64,000 bases of DNA from assembly GCA_964441755.1 (NCBI GenBank), contig CAYTVG010000012.1, forward strand, positions 62,001 to 126,000, read 5' to 3'. The notes beneath the pieces are model-generated. The model was not told the DNA's origin. It made no database searches and worked only from the letters and a program-made list of their open reading frames with translations. This stretch comes from JAUMBM01 sp964441755. GTDB taxonomy: Bacteria > Bacteroidota > Bacteroidia > Chitinophagales > Saprospiraceae. A program made the translations under genes and the position numbers. Within the stretch, counting starts at the first letter, position 1. Each line of letters opens with the position of its first letter. This document shows positions 7,257-16,625 of the stretch, one piece after another.

Positions 7257-9671
7257 ATGCGATACAAGTTTTTATTTCTCCTCAGCTGGCTGCTGCTGAC
7301 GCCCTTTCTTTCCTTACAGGCTCAAAAAGCAACGATCAAGGGAAAGGTGACGGATGCCCTCACCAATCAACCCATTGCTTTCGCTAATATTCTGTTGTTG
7401 GGTACCGACACGGGTACTGTCACGGATGACAATGGTGAATACGAAATTACCGGCCTTGTGCCTGGTTTGTACAGTGTGCAGGCCAGCTTTTTGGGGTATG
7501 AGGATCAGACCTTTTACGAACTGCAGACGACACCTGCCCGCCCCATCGAGGTCAACTTCGAGCTGAATGCGCAGGCAGAGCAATTACAGGAGGTGGTTGT
7601 GCAGGCTTCTCCTTTCCGCAAGACCGAAGAAAGCCCGCTAAGTCTGCGGTCTATCGGTGTAGCAGAGATTCAGCGAAATCCGGGAGGCAACAGAGATATC
7701 AGCCGGGTAGTGCAGGTATTGCCGGGGGTTACGACTTCTGCTTCATTTCGCAATGACCTCATCATCCGCGGCGGGGCACCCAACGAAAACCGCTTCTATC
7801 TCGACGATGTCGAGGTGCCCAATATCAATCACTTCGCTACCCAGGGAGCCGGCGGCGGGCCCGTGGGCCTGCTGAACGTCAATTTTATCCGCGAAGTGGA
7901 TTTTTACAGCGGTGCGTTTCCGGCCAACAGGGGCAATGCGCTTAGCTCTGTTTTTCAGTTTAAACAGCGCGATGGTCGCGATGACCGACTGGGGGCTACC
8001 TTCATGGTGGGGGCGTCTGATATCGGTGCTACGCTGGAGGGGCCTATCGGTGAGCGCACAACTTTTCTGGCATCCGCAAGGCGATCTTACCTGCAGTTCT
8101 TGTTCCGTGCTCTGGGATTGCCTTTCTTGCCAACATACAACGACTTTCAGGTCAAAATCAAGCATAAAATTGATCAGCGCAATGAGATCACCTTTATCGG
8201 ACTGGGGGCTGTAGATCAGTTTAGACTCAATCTTGATGCCAATGAGACGGAAGAGCAGCAGGCGCTGCTGGATCAGCTGCCTACCTCACCCCAGTGGAAT
8301 TATACCAATGGACTCGTTTATAAGCATTATCGCGATAATGGCTTCTACACTTTCGTGTTGAGCCGCAATATGCTCGATAATCAGGCGGAAAAATATCTTC
8401 GCAATGATGATAGTAGCGAGGATAACCTCATCCTCCGCTACCGCTCGCAGGAAATCGAAAACAAACTGCGAATTGAAGATGTGCGTCAGTTGGGTTCCTA
8501 TAAACTCAATTACGGACTTAGCTACGAGTATAATAAATTCAATAATAGCACTTTCAACAGGATTTTTACCAATGCCGGACCTGCAGACATAAACTTTAGT
8601 GCTGCTTTCAATATGCATCGCTACGGATTTTTTGGCCAAATCAGCCGGCGCTGGATGGAAGACAGGCTGACCGCTTCACTGGGTATCAGGGCTGATGGCA
8701 ACGATTTTACACAAGCGGGCAGTAATCCCTTCAGGCAGTTTTCTCCCCGGTTTTCTATGAGTTACGCACTGGCAGAGCGCTGGTCACTCAATTTTAATAC
8801 GGGTATCTACTATCAGCTACCATCCTATACACTGCTGGGCTTTCAGCAGGAGGGCCAGTTTGTCAACCAGCGCAATGGTATCGACTATGTTCGCAATGCT
8901 CAGCTAGTCGGGGGCATCGAATGGAATACAGCCAGCAATGCCAAAATTACGGTTGAGGCTTACTATAAAACCTATACCGATTACCCATTTCTGTTGCGCG
9001 ACAGCCTTACTTTGGCCAATTTGGGCGGAGATTTCGGTGTGGTGGGTAATGAGCCTGCAATTCCCCGCAGTGACGGGCGCAGCTACGGTCTCGAGTTCTT
9101 GTTTCAACAGCGCCTCTACAAAGGGTTTTATGGTATTGTATCCTATACTTTGGGCTGGAGCGAATTCCAGGATCGCAACTTCGATTTTATACCTTCTTCC
9201 TGGGATGCACGCAACATCGTCAATCTGGCCATCGGTAAGCGGTTTGCAAAGAACTGGGAGGTGGGCATCAACTGGCGTTTTCAGGACGGCTTGCCTGCCA
9301 CGCCTTTCTCAGATTTGTCAAGCCTGGTACTCAACTGGGAACGCAACGGACGGGGCATCCCTGATTTCAGCCGACTCAATACCTTGCGCAATCCTGCATT
9401 TAGTGCTATCGATTTTCGGGTCGATAAAAAATGGTTTTTTGAGAAGTGGAGTCTGAACTTATACCTCGATATTGAAAACCTGACCGGCTCGGCAGTTGTG
9501 ACAGACCAGCTGATTCTGGACAGACCGCTTGACGCTGACGGAATGCCTGTCGGTGGGCCGGTTGTCGTCAATCCGGATGCACCCGTTGAGCAGCAACGCT
9601 ACCGCCTCAAAACCATCAATAACGGTGTTGGTACGCCGTTGCCCAGTATTGGAATCATGATCGAACTTTGA
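7257..9671 (+). CDS. TonB-dependent outer-membrane receptor with carboxypeptidase-like regulatory domain
   Basis: 804 residues. A signal peptide (MRYKFLFLLSWLLLTPFLSL, cut near QAQ) leads into a carboxypeptidase-D regulatory-like domain (about 25-110, IKGKVTDALTNQPIAFANIL). Next comes a plug domain with VVQVLPGVTTSASFRNDLII and RGGAPNENRFYLDDVEV (about 150-220), then a long barrel of alternating aromatic and polar strands ending LPSIGIMIEL. It imports an unknown large or scarce ligand using TonB energy. No SusD-like partner lies next to it, so it is not a classical polysaccharide locus. The ligand cannot be told from sequence. Confidence 0.92.
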   Translation: MRYKFLFLLSWLLLTPFLSLQAQKATIKGKVTDALTNQPIAFANILLLGTDTGTVTDDNGEYEITGLVPGLYSVQASFLGYEDQTFYELQTTPARPIEVNFELNAQAEQLQEVVVQASPFRKTEESPLSLRSIGVAEIQRNPGGNRDISRVVQVLPGVTTSASFRNDLIIRGGAPNENRFYLDDVEVPNINHFATQGAGGGPVGLLNVNFIREVDFYSGAFPANRGNALSSVFQFKQRDGRDDRLGATFMVGASDIGATLEGPIGERTTFLASARRSYLQFLFRALGLPFLPTYNDFQVKIKHKIDQRNEITFIGLGAVDQFRLNLDANETEEQQALLDQLPTSPQWNYTNGLVYKHYRDNGFYTFVLSRNMLDNQAEKYLRNDDSSEDNLILRYRSQEIENKLRIEDVRQLGSYKLNYGLSYEYNKFNNSTFNRIFTNAGPADINFSAAFNMHRYGFFGQISRRWMEDRLTASLGIRADGNDFTQAGSNPFRQFSPRFSMSYALAERWSLNFNTGIYYQLPSYTLLGFQQEGQFVNQRNGIDYVRNAQLVGGIEWNTASNAKITVEAYYKTYTDYPFLLRDSLTLANLGGDFGVVGNEPAIPRSDGRSYGLEFLFQQRLYKGFYGIVSYTLGWSEFQDRNFDFIPSSWDARNIVNLAIGKRFAKNWEVGINWRFQDGLPATPFSDLSSLVLNWERNGRGIPDFSRLNTLRNPAFSAIDFRVDKKWFFEKWSLNLYLDIENLTGSAVVTDQLILDRPLDADGMPVGGPVVVNPDAPVEQQRYRLKTINNGVGTPLPSIGIMIEL

Positions 9672-9769
9672 CGTTTTGAAATTTTTTGGTTGTTTTTTTG
9701 TTTTTTGATACTAAAGTGATTTATTTGTGTACATTCGCATTTGCGTTGTATACATGTAAACATTTTTTG

Positions 9770-11728
9770 ATGCAAGAAACGAGATCATCGGTCAAAAGAT
9801 TTATTGCGGCCTTGGCCATGCTCATCTTTCTTGGTCTGACCTACGCCTATTGGAGCCAAACGACAGATTTTGGTGTCTCATCGGATAGTCAGGAAACGGA
9901 TGCCAACCTGCTCTCGGAAGTGGATGCTGCCATTATCCAGGGGCGCTGGGTCTTTGGCCGTTGGTGGAGCGAACTGTCGGGTGCCAACCGCACGCGCTTG
10001 CTGACAGAGCGCATGGAAAAAGTGGAGGTAAAAAAGCAGTTGGCAGCTATAGAGGAGGCCGCCAATACCATGACGCTCCTGAACAATAAGTTACTTCCGC
10101 TCAGGGCAGCCGGAGCGTACAAGGTAGTATCCCTGCAGGATCAGCAGTTTCCGGCTTTTATGGCTTCAGCCTCTCGCTTCGCAGAGTTGCATGATATCAA
10201 GTGGGTCGGCCGGTCGGTTCCGGCAGACTTGCCTGCTTCATCAGGCGATCCTGTCATTTTTCTTGTAAATTCATCGGGCATTGGTAGCGATACCGTTCGC
10301 TGGTGGCCTCTGGCACAGAGGCTTGCCCGCAAGTTTCAGCTGCTGATTGTACACTTTGGTCCCGAGGGGGCATTGGCTGAGGTCGATGCTTCTGTCAGCG
10401 TACTGCATCTTCCTGTGCACAATGAGTGGGCTGAAGATTTAGCCGCACAGGCTCTGTTTGGAGCAGCAGAGATCAATGGTCAGCTCGTTGGGAATATCAG
10501 TGCTTTATTCCCTGCCGGCACGGGTGATTATGCACCCCAAATACGCTTGCGCTATGCTCCGCCGGAGAGCGTTGGCATAAATCGCCACCAGCTACAGGAT
10601 CTGGACAAAATCATGGCTGAAGCAATTCGCCGCCGGGCAGTGCCGGGAGCGCAAATGCTGATCGCAAAACAAGGGCGTATTGTATTCGAAAAGGCTTACG
10701 GTCATCATACGTACGCGCAGGAGCAGCCCGTGCTGACTACGGACTTGTACGATCTGGCCTCATTGACAAAAGCGATTGGTACAACGCTGGCAGTCATGCA
10801 GTTGTATGATCGAAAACAAATCAGTCTGACGGATAGGCTAGGGCAGTTTCTGGGGCAGTACAACCGTTCTCCCATTCGAAGAATAAGTCTTCATCGGTTG
10901 TTGGCACATCAAAGCGGACTGCCGGCACTGCTGCCGGTAAGCTATTTTACCCATAAGAAAAGTCCGCTCCAATCAGTACAGGATGATCGCTTCCGCTTTG
11001 CATTGGGGACGTCTCAGTTTCTCGATGCAGAGGTTAGAGAAGCTTTTCTGACTAAAATAACCCAGACGCCGGTTGCGCGTGTTCCTGGCCGGCGTTACAG
11101 TGATATTAATTTTGTATTGCTGCAACAGGTGGTGGAATCGGTGACCCAAACTTCCCTGGACTCCCTCCTGACGGAGCGCTTCTACAATCCTATGGGGCTT
11201 CGGCGGCTGGGGTATCGACCTACTTTTCGCTGGCAGAATGATGAGATTGTTCCTACAGTCATCGATAAAAAATGGAGGGGAGGGCTGGTACAGGGTATAC
11301 CACACGATGAGGGGGCTGTTTTGCTGGGCGGGGTAGGCGGTCATGCAGGCTTATTTGGACAGGCAGCAGACGTGGCTGCTATATTCCAGTTGTACCTCAA
11401 CGGGGGCAATTACAACGGGCATACTTTTTTTAGTCCCGAAACGGTCGAACGATTTATCAAACCCAATGGTTTCAATACGCGCGCGACAGGCTTCGAGCGA
11501 CTTGCGCCTATTTACCCTGACCTCATCGCTGCGGGGGCTTCAAATGCAACATTCGGACACACAGGTTTCACAGGCGTATGTGCCTGGGCGGATCCGGAGC
11601 ACGAACTGATATTTGTTTTTCTTAGCAACAGAATCTATCCTGATCCAAACTCACGAAATTTTTACAAACTACGACTGCGCCGCCGCTTGCATAAAGTAGT
11701 ATACAACGCACTGGATAGCTGGCGGTGA
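9770..11728 (+). CDS. GH3 C-terminal remnant fused to a beta-lactamase-family serine hydrolase
   Basis: 652 residues from ATG 9770; an upstream TTG would add 28 residues and bury the membrane anchor. Residues about 11-28 are a membrane anchor or signal. Residues about 60-250 resemble the C-terminal domain of glycoside hydrolase family 3 (AANTMTLLNNKLLPLR; AAQALFGAAEINGQLVGNIS followed by FPAGTG). Residues about 265-640 form a class C beta-lactamase/esterase-like domain with SxxK at Ser331-Lys334 (SLTK), YSD at 443-445 and HTG at 597-599. Related Bacteroidota proteins carry a full GH3 enzyme in front. Here the GH3 catalytic barrel is absent, so only the serine hydrolase is likely active, probably on peptidoglycan or an ester in the periplasm. 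Confidence 0.85.
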   Translation: MQETRSSVKRFIAALAMLIFLGLTYAYWSQTTDFGVSSDSQETDANLLSEVDAAIIQGRWVFGRWWSELSGANRTRLLTERMEKVEVKKQLAAIEEAANTMTLLNNKLLPLRAAGAYKVVSLQDQQFPAFMASASRFAELHDIKWVGRSVPADLPASSGDPVIFLVNSSGIGSDTVRWWPLAQRLARKFQLLIVHFGPEGALAEVDASVSVLHLPVHNEWAEDLAAQALFGAAEINGQLVGNISALFPAGTGDYAPQIRLRYAPPESVGINRHQLQDLDKIMAEAIRRRAVPGAQMLIAKQGRIVFEKAYGHHTYAQEQPVLTTDLYDLASLTKAIGTTLAVMQLYDRKQISLTDRLGQFLGQYNRSPIRRISLHRLLAHQSGLPALLPVSYFTHKKSPLQSVQDDRFRFALGTSQFLDAEVREAFLTKITQTPVARVPGRRYSDINFVLLQQVVESVTQTSLDSLLTERFYNPMGLRRLGYRPTFRWQNDEIVPTVIDKKWRGGLVQGIPHDEGAVLLGGVGGHAGLFGQAADVAAIFQLYLNGGNYNGHTFFSPETVERFIKPNGFNTRATGFERLAPIYPDLIAAGASNATFGHTGFTGVCAWADPEHELIFVFLSNRIYPDPNSRNFYKLRLRRRLHKVVYNALDSWR

Positions 11729-12117
11729 ATTATCGCCCAAAAAAGTTGACTCCAGAGCGCATGCTGAATTTTATTCTTCACACGGTTTTGTTTCAGGCAG
11801 GAAAGATTGCCAGGATCATCGGTAACTCGGCAATGTGATGGCAATGCTATGCACAAATCTCCACGAATCATAGTATACTACCGGGTCCGATACAGCCTTC
11901 GGACCGGGTTGATGCTTCAGGTCGTCAAATTTTGTGCGTCGCAGATTGACCAAACACTGTAGACTTCGGCCATCCGGCTGCAAGGCCACGCGCAAAATCT
12001 CACGACTTACAGTTGATCACTTCCTTCATCACTTAGCACATGGACATGCATTCCCGAAAATGTAAAAATGTGCGAAGCCATGGTTAATTTCCGTCGGTAT
12101 AAATCCCCCAAAGACCT
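11729..12117. other. Gene-free interval between convergent genes, with a hairpin at 11880-11909
   Basis: No credible coding region. ACCGGGTCCGA (11880-11890) pairs with TCGGACCGGGT (11899-11909) with one mismatch, a possible terminator shared by the converging genes. I see nothing else in it. Confidence 0.5.
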
Positions 12118-14421
12118 TTAGTTGACAATGCTTAGCAGGCGGCTTACGGTCTTGCTGCCGCTGAGCAGTTGAACTATGTATATGCCCGCCGGCTGCCCGT
12201 GCGGCAGCATTACCATCGTTTGGCTGCCGGCAGAATGCCATTGACCTACAACCCGCCCATGCATGTCATACATGCGTAGTTCGTAGGCAGATTGGTCCGG
12301 CCAGCTTACGTTGATGTATTGGTTAGCGGGATTGGGGAAAATGGAAATGTTGGTTGTCATGTCTGTTTCGTCAGTTGCTACGACACCTTCGGTACTTATA
12401 TTTGTGCGAAAAAACTGCAGGCCTCCCCGCTGGTTGCCTACCAGCAGATCAAGCATGCCATCATTGTTCCAGTCGGCCATAACAGGGCATGACTGAGCTC
12501 CCGGATTAAGTCCGGCCAGCGTCTCTGTCAGGACACTGAAAGCACCGTCGAGGTTGCCAATAACGTTGCCATACCACTCCAGTCGGCCAACGTTGGTACC
12601 CGTAATAACCTGTACATCATTGCCGTAATCCAAAAACCAGGGCGTTGAAAAACCAAGTGTGGAGCCCGGAATTCTTGTATCAATGCCACCCAAAAACTGA
12701 CGATTGGGCAGTATCGTAAAATCGCTGTTGAAAGCAGCCTGCGCAGCACTGCCAATATTTTGAAAATAGTTGATGTTGCCCGAACGCTCTCCTACCAAAA
12801 GGTCAATCAGCCCGTCCCTGTTTAGATCTATTAAACGGGGAATACTTGCCTGCCCAATAGCAATATTCATATAATTGTAGGTTATGGGTCCAAAGCTAAA
12901 AGGCTGACCCGGACCGGCCAGATTTTGCGCATAAAAAAGGCGGCCGTTTTGCTCTCCCACAAGTAAATCAAGGTCACCATCGCTGTCCAGATCACCGAAA
13001 GCAGGGGCAAAGTAAAATGAACTTGTACTGTACTGGCTGAACCCCAGATAGTCTGCATCAACCAATTCGAAGGCAGGCTCGCTGGCTGTACCAATATTTT
13101 TGAAGAGGTGCAGCCTCGATTCTTTTTCACCTGTTATGTTGAAGTAGGAATTATTACCTACGATGATGTCCAGCAGACCATCCGCATCGTAATCAACAGG
13201 GTAGGGGTAGGCACCAGTGCCCAGGTCTATCATATCCTCAACCAATAACCGACGGTTGGCCAGTTGAAATACCGGCTGCGTATCACTGCCCACATTGGGG
13301 TAATACCACAAGCAATCGTAATCTTGCGAACCACCGCGCTGATTGGGTGCCGCCAGCAGATCCCGCCGCCCGTCACCGTTGTAATCCACATAAAAGGAAG
13401 CCGGAAAATACACCAGTTCAGCAGGGGTATTGTAGACTGGAAAAACAGGGTCCTGCTGATTAAACCATGTATCCGCACAACTGCCACCATTCGTGAGGAA
13501 GTTGAGGTTGAAATAACTTAAATCACCCAGTACAAGGTCTTTGTCACCATCATTGTCAGCATCAAAAGTCAGCAGTGTGGAGCCCGCATGCCGACTATCA
13601 ACCACGTCATCACGCAAGTTGCCCGAACAGTCATTCGGGTTGCTCGCAAGATCAACCTGGTTGTTGTTGATACCGCTCTCGTAGAATCCCCCCCAGCAAT
13701 CATCGGTAAGCCTGTAAATGAGACTGTCAAGCCCATAGCCCATTTCAACTGACATATTTTTGTACAGCTCTGCATAGCCACCGTTGATGTTGAAAGTGGC
13801 GATATCCAGATCGCCATCGCAATCAAGGTCGTCGACAGCAGGGTAGTCAATGGAGGTGATGTATAGCTGTGTCTGGCTGCCATTGGGCAGCGGGATGTAT
13901 ACGAGGTTGAGGGGATTATTGAAATTGTAGCGTGTGAAAGCCAACTGATTATCGGGGGTATAGTAACCGGTAAATACCATCATACCGGAGAAGGGGGCAT
14001 CACCATAAGCAAAAATATCCTGTATTCCGTCGCCATTGTAATCGCGCAGCAGCACCCAGTCGGTTAGTTTGGGGAATAGCGCTCCCGCAGCAGGTCGATA
14101 AACATAGGCGGGTTGGCCGGCACTGCCTTCATTGAGCAAAAAAAGCTGCACATTGCCCGTCCGGTCAAAAATGTACAGATCTTCCAGTCCATCGTTATTC
14201 AAATCAACGGCAGATAGCTGGGGGTTGTTGAGGCCTCCGGCAAAAGGATGGAGAAGCTGCCGGTTAGCAATGCTGACGGGCGGTTGCCAGGGGGTTAGTG
14301 AGATTGCAGGCTGTGACCGGAGCTGGTTGATACAGACCAGGTTGGCAGCCGCAATATAAATCGCTGTGAGCAATATTTGGACAATTGCACGATTCTTCGT
14401 TTTTTGGAGTCGATTACGCAT
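12118..14421 (-). CDS. Secreted FG-GAP/VCBS repeat protein with T9SS sorting domain
   Basis: 767 residues. After an N-terminal signal or anchor (NRAIVQILLTAIYIAAANLV) the protein is built of repeated FG-GAP/VCBS-like beta-propeller blades. Each carries a calcium-loop pattern such as DLNNDGLEDLYIFD, DYNGDGIQDIFAYGD, DLDCDGDLDIATF, DLDSDGDLDLLVGEQ and DLNRDGLIDLLVGE. The last roughly 75 residues (IFPNPANQYINVSWPDQSAY to the end) are a type A T9SS C-terminal domain that directs export and surface attachment. Binding partner unknown; such propellers often mediate adhesion. It is divergent from the antiporter gene, with a 134-nt gap. Confidence 0.92.
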   Translation of the reverse strand: MRNRLQKTKNRAIVQILLTAIYIAAANLVCINQLRSQPAISLTPWQPPVSIANRQLLHPFAGGLNNPQLSAVDLNNDGLEDLYIFDRTGNVQLFLLNEGSAGQPAYVYRPAAGALFPKLTDWVLLRDYNGDGIQDIFAYGDAPFSGMMVFTGYYTPDNQLAFTRYNFNNPLNLVYIPLPNGSQTQLYITSIDYPAVDDLDCDGDLDIATFNINGGYAELYKNMSVEMGYGLDSLIYRLTDDCWGGFYESGINNNQVDLASNPNDCSGNLRDDVVDSRHAGSTLLTFDADNDGDKDLVLGDLSYFNLNFLTNGGSCADTWFNQQDPVFPVYNTPAELVYFPASFYVDYNGDGRRDLLAAPNQRGGSQDYDCLWYYPNVGSDTQPVFQLANRRLLVEDMIDLGTGAYPYPVDYDADGLLDIIVGNNSYFNITGEKESRLHLFKNIGTASEPAFELVDADYLGFSQYSTSSFYFAPAFGDLDSDGDLDLLVGEQNGRLFYAQNLAGPGQPFSFGPITYNYMNIAIGQASIPRLIDLNRDGLIDLLVGERSGNINYFQNIGSAAQAAFNSDFTILPNRQFLGGIDTRIPGSTLGFSTPWFLDYGNDVQVITGTNVGRLEWYGNVIGNLDGAFSVLTETLAGLNPGAQSCPVMADWNNDGMLDLLVGNQRGGLQFFRTNISTEGVVATDETDMTTNISIFPNPANQYINVSWPDQSAYELRMYDMHGRVVGQWHSAGSQTMVMLPHGQPAGIYIVQLLSGSKTVSRLLSIVN

Positions 14422-14555
14422 GTTTGTATGCTGAAATGATAAATCTTACTCAATGATCGCTTTGCGCAGGCTGGCCGTTCATCACATCATTTTATCAACC
14501 AACATGCCGGGCTGCTTGTTCACAGCCGCTTTCAGCACAAATTACGCAGATAATC

Positions 14556-16622
14556 ATGTACAGACTTCACTTTTTGCGCTCTTTTTGGGTAGTACTGCTT
14601 ACAATCTGGACTTTTGTCAGCTGGGGACAAGACAGTCTGCTAATGACCCGTCAGTTGATTTTGACCGACACACCCGTTGTAGGCAACTACAGCCTGCAAT
14701 TGTTGGACGGCAAACCCACCTTTGTTGCGGAGGGCCAGGAGGGCGTAGCCAGGCTAAGCATCAACGGCGAGGATAACTTACTGTACTTTGAGCAAGGGCG
14801 CGCCTCCTGGGAGCCGGCCGTTGGGGGGGCGGGGCAGCTGTTCCTGCTCGAAAACAAACAGGAAGAGCTTCAGATGATGCATTTGTCTGTCAGGGCAGAC
14901 GGGCGTTGGCGACTGAAACCAATTCGCCTGTGGTGGTCGGTCTTACCTCCTTTGGTGGCCATTGGGCTCGCACTTGTATTTCGGGAGGTGCTGTTGTCAC
15001 TGTTTGTTGGCGTGTGGGTAGGGGCTTTTATTGCCGCAGGCTTGCGCGTCGACTCGCTCTACTACCTGATGATCAGTTTGTTTGATGTATTGACGAATTA
15101 CGTGCTGCACGCACTGAATGATGCGGGACACCTGTCCATCATCATTTTTAGTCTGCTGATAGGAGGTATGGTCGCTATCATCTCCCGCAACGGAGGTATG
15201 ACGGGAGTAGTCAACTACTTGTCAAAGTATGCACGCTCCGAGAAAAGTGCCCAGTTTGTTACCTGGTTTTTGGGGGTAGCTATCTTTTTTGACGATTATG
15301 CCAATACATTGATTGTAGGCAATACAATGCGTCCGGTCACAGACCGCTTTAAGATTTCCCGCGAAAAACTTGCCTACCTGGTTGACAGTACGGCTGCGCC
15401 GGTGGCTGCGGTGGCATTTATCACGACCTGGATTGGTGCAGAATTGGGGTATATTGACGATGGTGTCAAGTTGTTGAATAATTTCCCGGCAGATTTGACG
15501 CCCTACGGCATATTCATTGAATCGTTAAAATATGCTTTTTACCCTGTGCTCACGCTGATTTTCATGCTGATGATCATCTACAGCGGCCGGGAATTTGGAC
15601 CTATGCTGGCTGCTGAGCGAACTGCTCGTGCGAAGGGGGAGGGAGATGTGATTCAGGAGGAAAAAGCAAGTCATGGGGAGGTAGAGGACCTGAGTCCGGT
15701 GCCCAATATCCGCATTCGGGCCTATAATGCGATTATTCCTGTTGCTTTGGTGATAGGGATGACAATCTTTGGATTGCTGGACACGGGTCTGGATGCTGTT
15801 TACCAGAGCTTGCTGGAGATAGATAAGGCCCCTGCCTATTATAGCTGGGGTACAATCTGGGCGGCCATGGGCAGCCTTTGGGATGGTGGTGATGCGAGTT
15901 TCATCCTTAAGCTTGGTAAAGTCATTGGTGCTGCAGACTCTTATACAGCGCTGCTGTATGCTTCTTTGTCAGGGGTGATTGCGGCCGTTGTGTTGACACT
16001 GGCAGGGGGGATCATGAAATTAGAGCGTACTATGAGTACGCTGGTTATGGGTATCAAGACAATGATTCCGGCTTTGATGATTCTGACGCTTGCATGGTCA
16101 CTGGCACTGACAACGGAGGAGCTGCATACGGCCAAATTTTTGACTTATGCGCTGAGGGACAGCATCAATCCATATATATTGCCTCCTGTCATATTTGTAC
16201 TTTCTGCAATGATTTCCTTTTCTACGGGCTCCAGCTGGAGTACCATGGCCATTCTGTACCCTATTGCAATCCCTATTACCTGGGCTGTAAGTCAGGCCAA
16301 CGGTATTGATAGTGCACATGCATTTGAGTTGTTATTCAATGTAATAGCAACGGTTTTGGGGGCATCTGTGTTGGGTGACCACTGTTCTCCCATATCAGAT
16401 ACGACCATTCTGAGCTCGCTGGCTTCGGGTTGTAACCATATAGAGCACGTGCGTACACAGTTGCCGTATGCATTGGTAGTAGGTAGTCTGAGCTTAGGCC
16501 TGGGCATGATTGCTACTATCATGGGAGGAGGATGGGCAGCCTGTCTGCCGCTTTTTCTCATAGGAATGGCGGTGCTTTGGCTGGTAGTCAGGTGGATTGG
16601 TAAGCCTGTGGCAGTCCAATAA
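14556..16622 (+). CDS. NhaC-family Na+/H+ antiporter with an extra N-terminal extracytoplasmic domain
   Basis: 688 residues. Residues 1-24 look like a cleavable signal peptide (ending TFVSWGQ), followed by about 100 residues of soluble sequence, then a multi-span membrane region from about residue 128. The membrane part has NhaC/SLC-like motifs: GGMVAIISRNGGMTGVVNYL, FFDDYANTLIVGNTMRP, DSTAAPVAA, STGSSWSTMAILYPIA and GDHCSPISDTTILSS. The role is sodium-proton exchange across the inner membrane, although some relatives exchange malate or amino acids. The N-terminal domain is unusual for the family core. A glycosyltransferase gene starts 3 nt after the stop. Confidence 0.9.
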   Translation: MYRLHFLRSFWVVLLTIWTFVSWGQDSLLMTRQLILTDTPVVGNYSLQLLDGKPTFVAEGQEGVARLSINGEDNLLYFEQGRASWEPAVGGAGQLFLLENKQEELQMMHLSVRADGRWRLKPIRLWWSVLPPLVAIGLALVFREVLLSLFVGVWVGAFIAAGLRVDSLYYLMISLFDVLTNYVLHALNDAGHLSIIIFSLLIGGMVAIISRNGGMTGVVNYLSKYARSEKSAQFVTWFLGVAIFFDDYANTLIVGNTMRPVTDRFKISREKLAYLVDSTAAPVAAVAFITTWIGAELGYIDDGVKLLNNFPADLTPYGIFIESLKYAFYPVLTLIFMLMIIYSGREFGPMLAAERTARAKGEGDVIQEEKASHGEVEDLSPVPNIRIRAYNAIIPVALVIGMTIFGLLDTGLDAVYQSLLEIDKAPAYYSWGTIWAAMGSLWDGGDASFILKLGKVIGAADSYTALLYASLSGVIAAVVLTLAGGIMKLERTMSTLVMGIKTMIPALMILTLAWSLALTTEELHTAKFLTYALRDSINPYILPPVIFVLSAMISFSTGSSWSTMAILYPIAIPITWAVSQANGIDSAHAFELLFNVIATVLGASVLGDHCSPISDTTILSSLASGCNHIEHVRTQLPYALVVGSLSLGLGMIATIMGGGWAACLPLFLIGMAVLWLVVRWIGKPVAVQ

Positions 16623-16625
16623 TTT

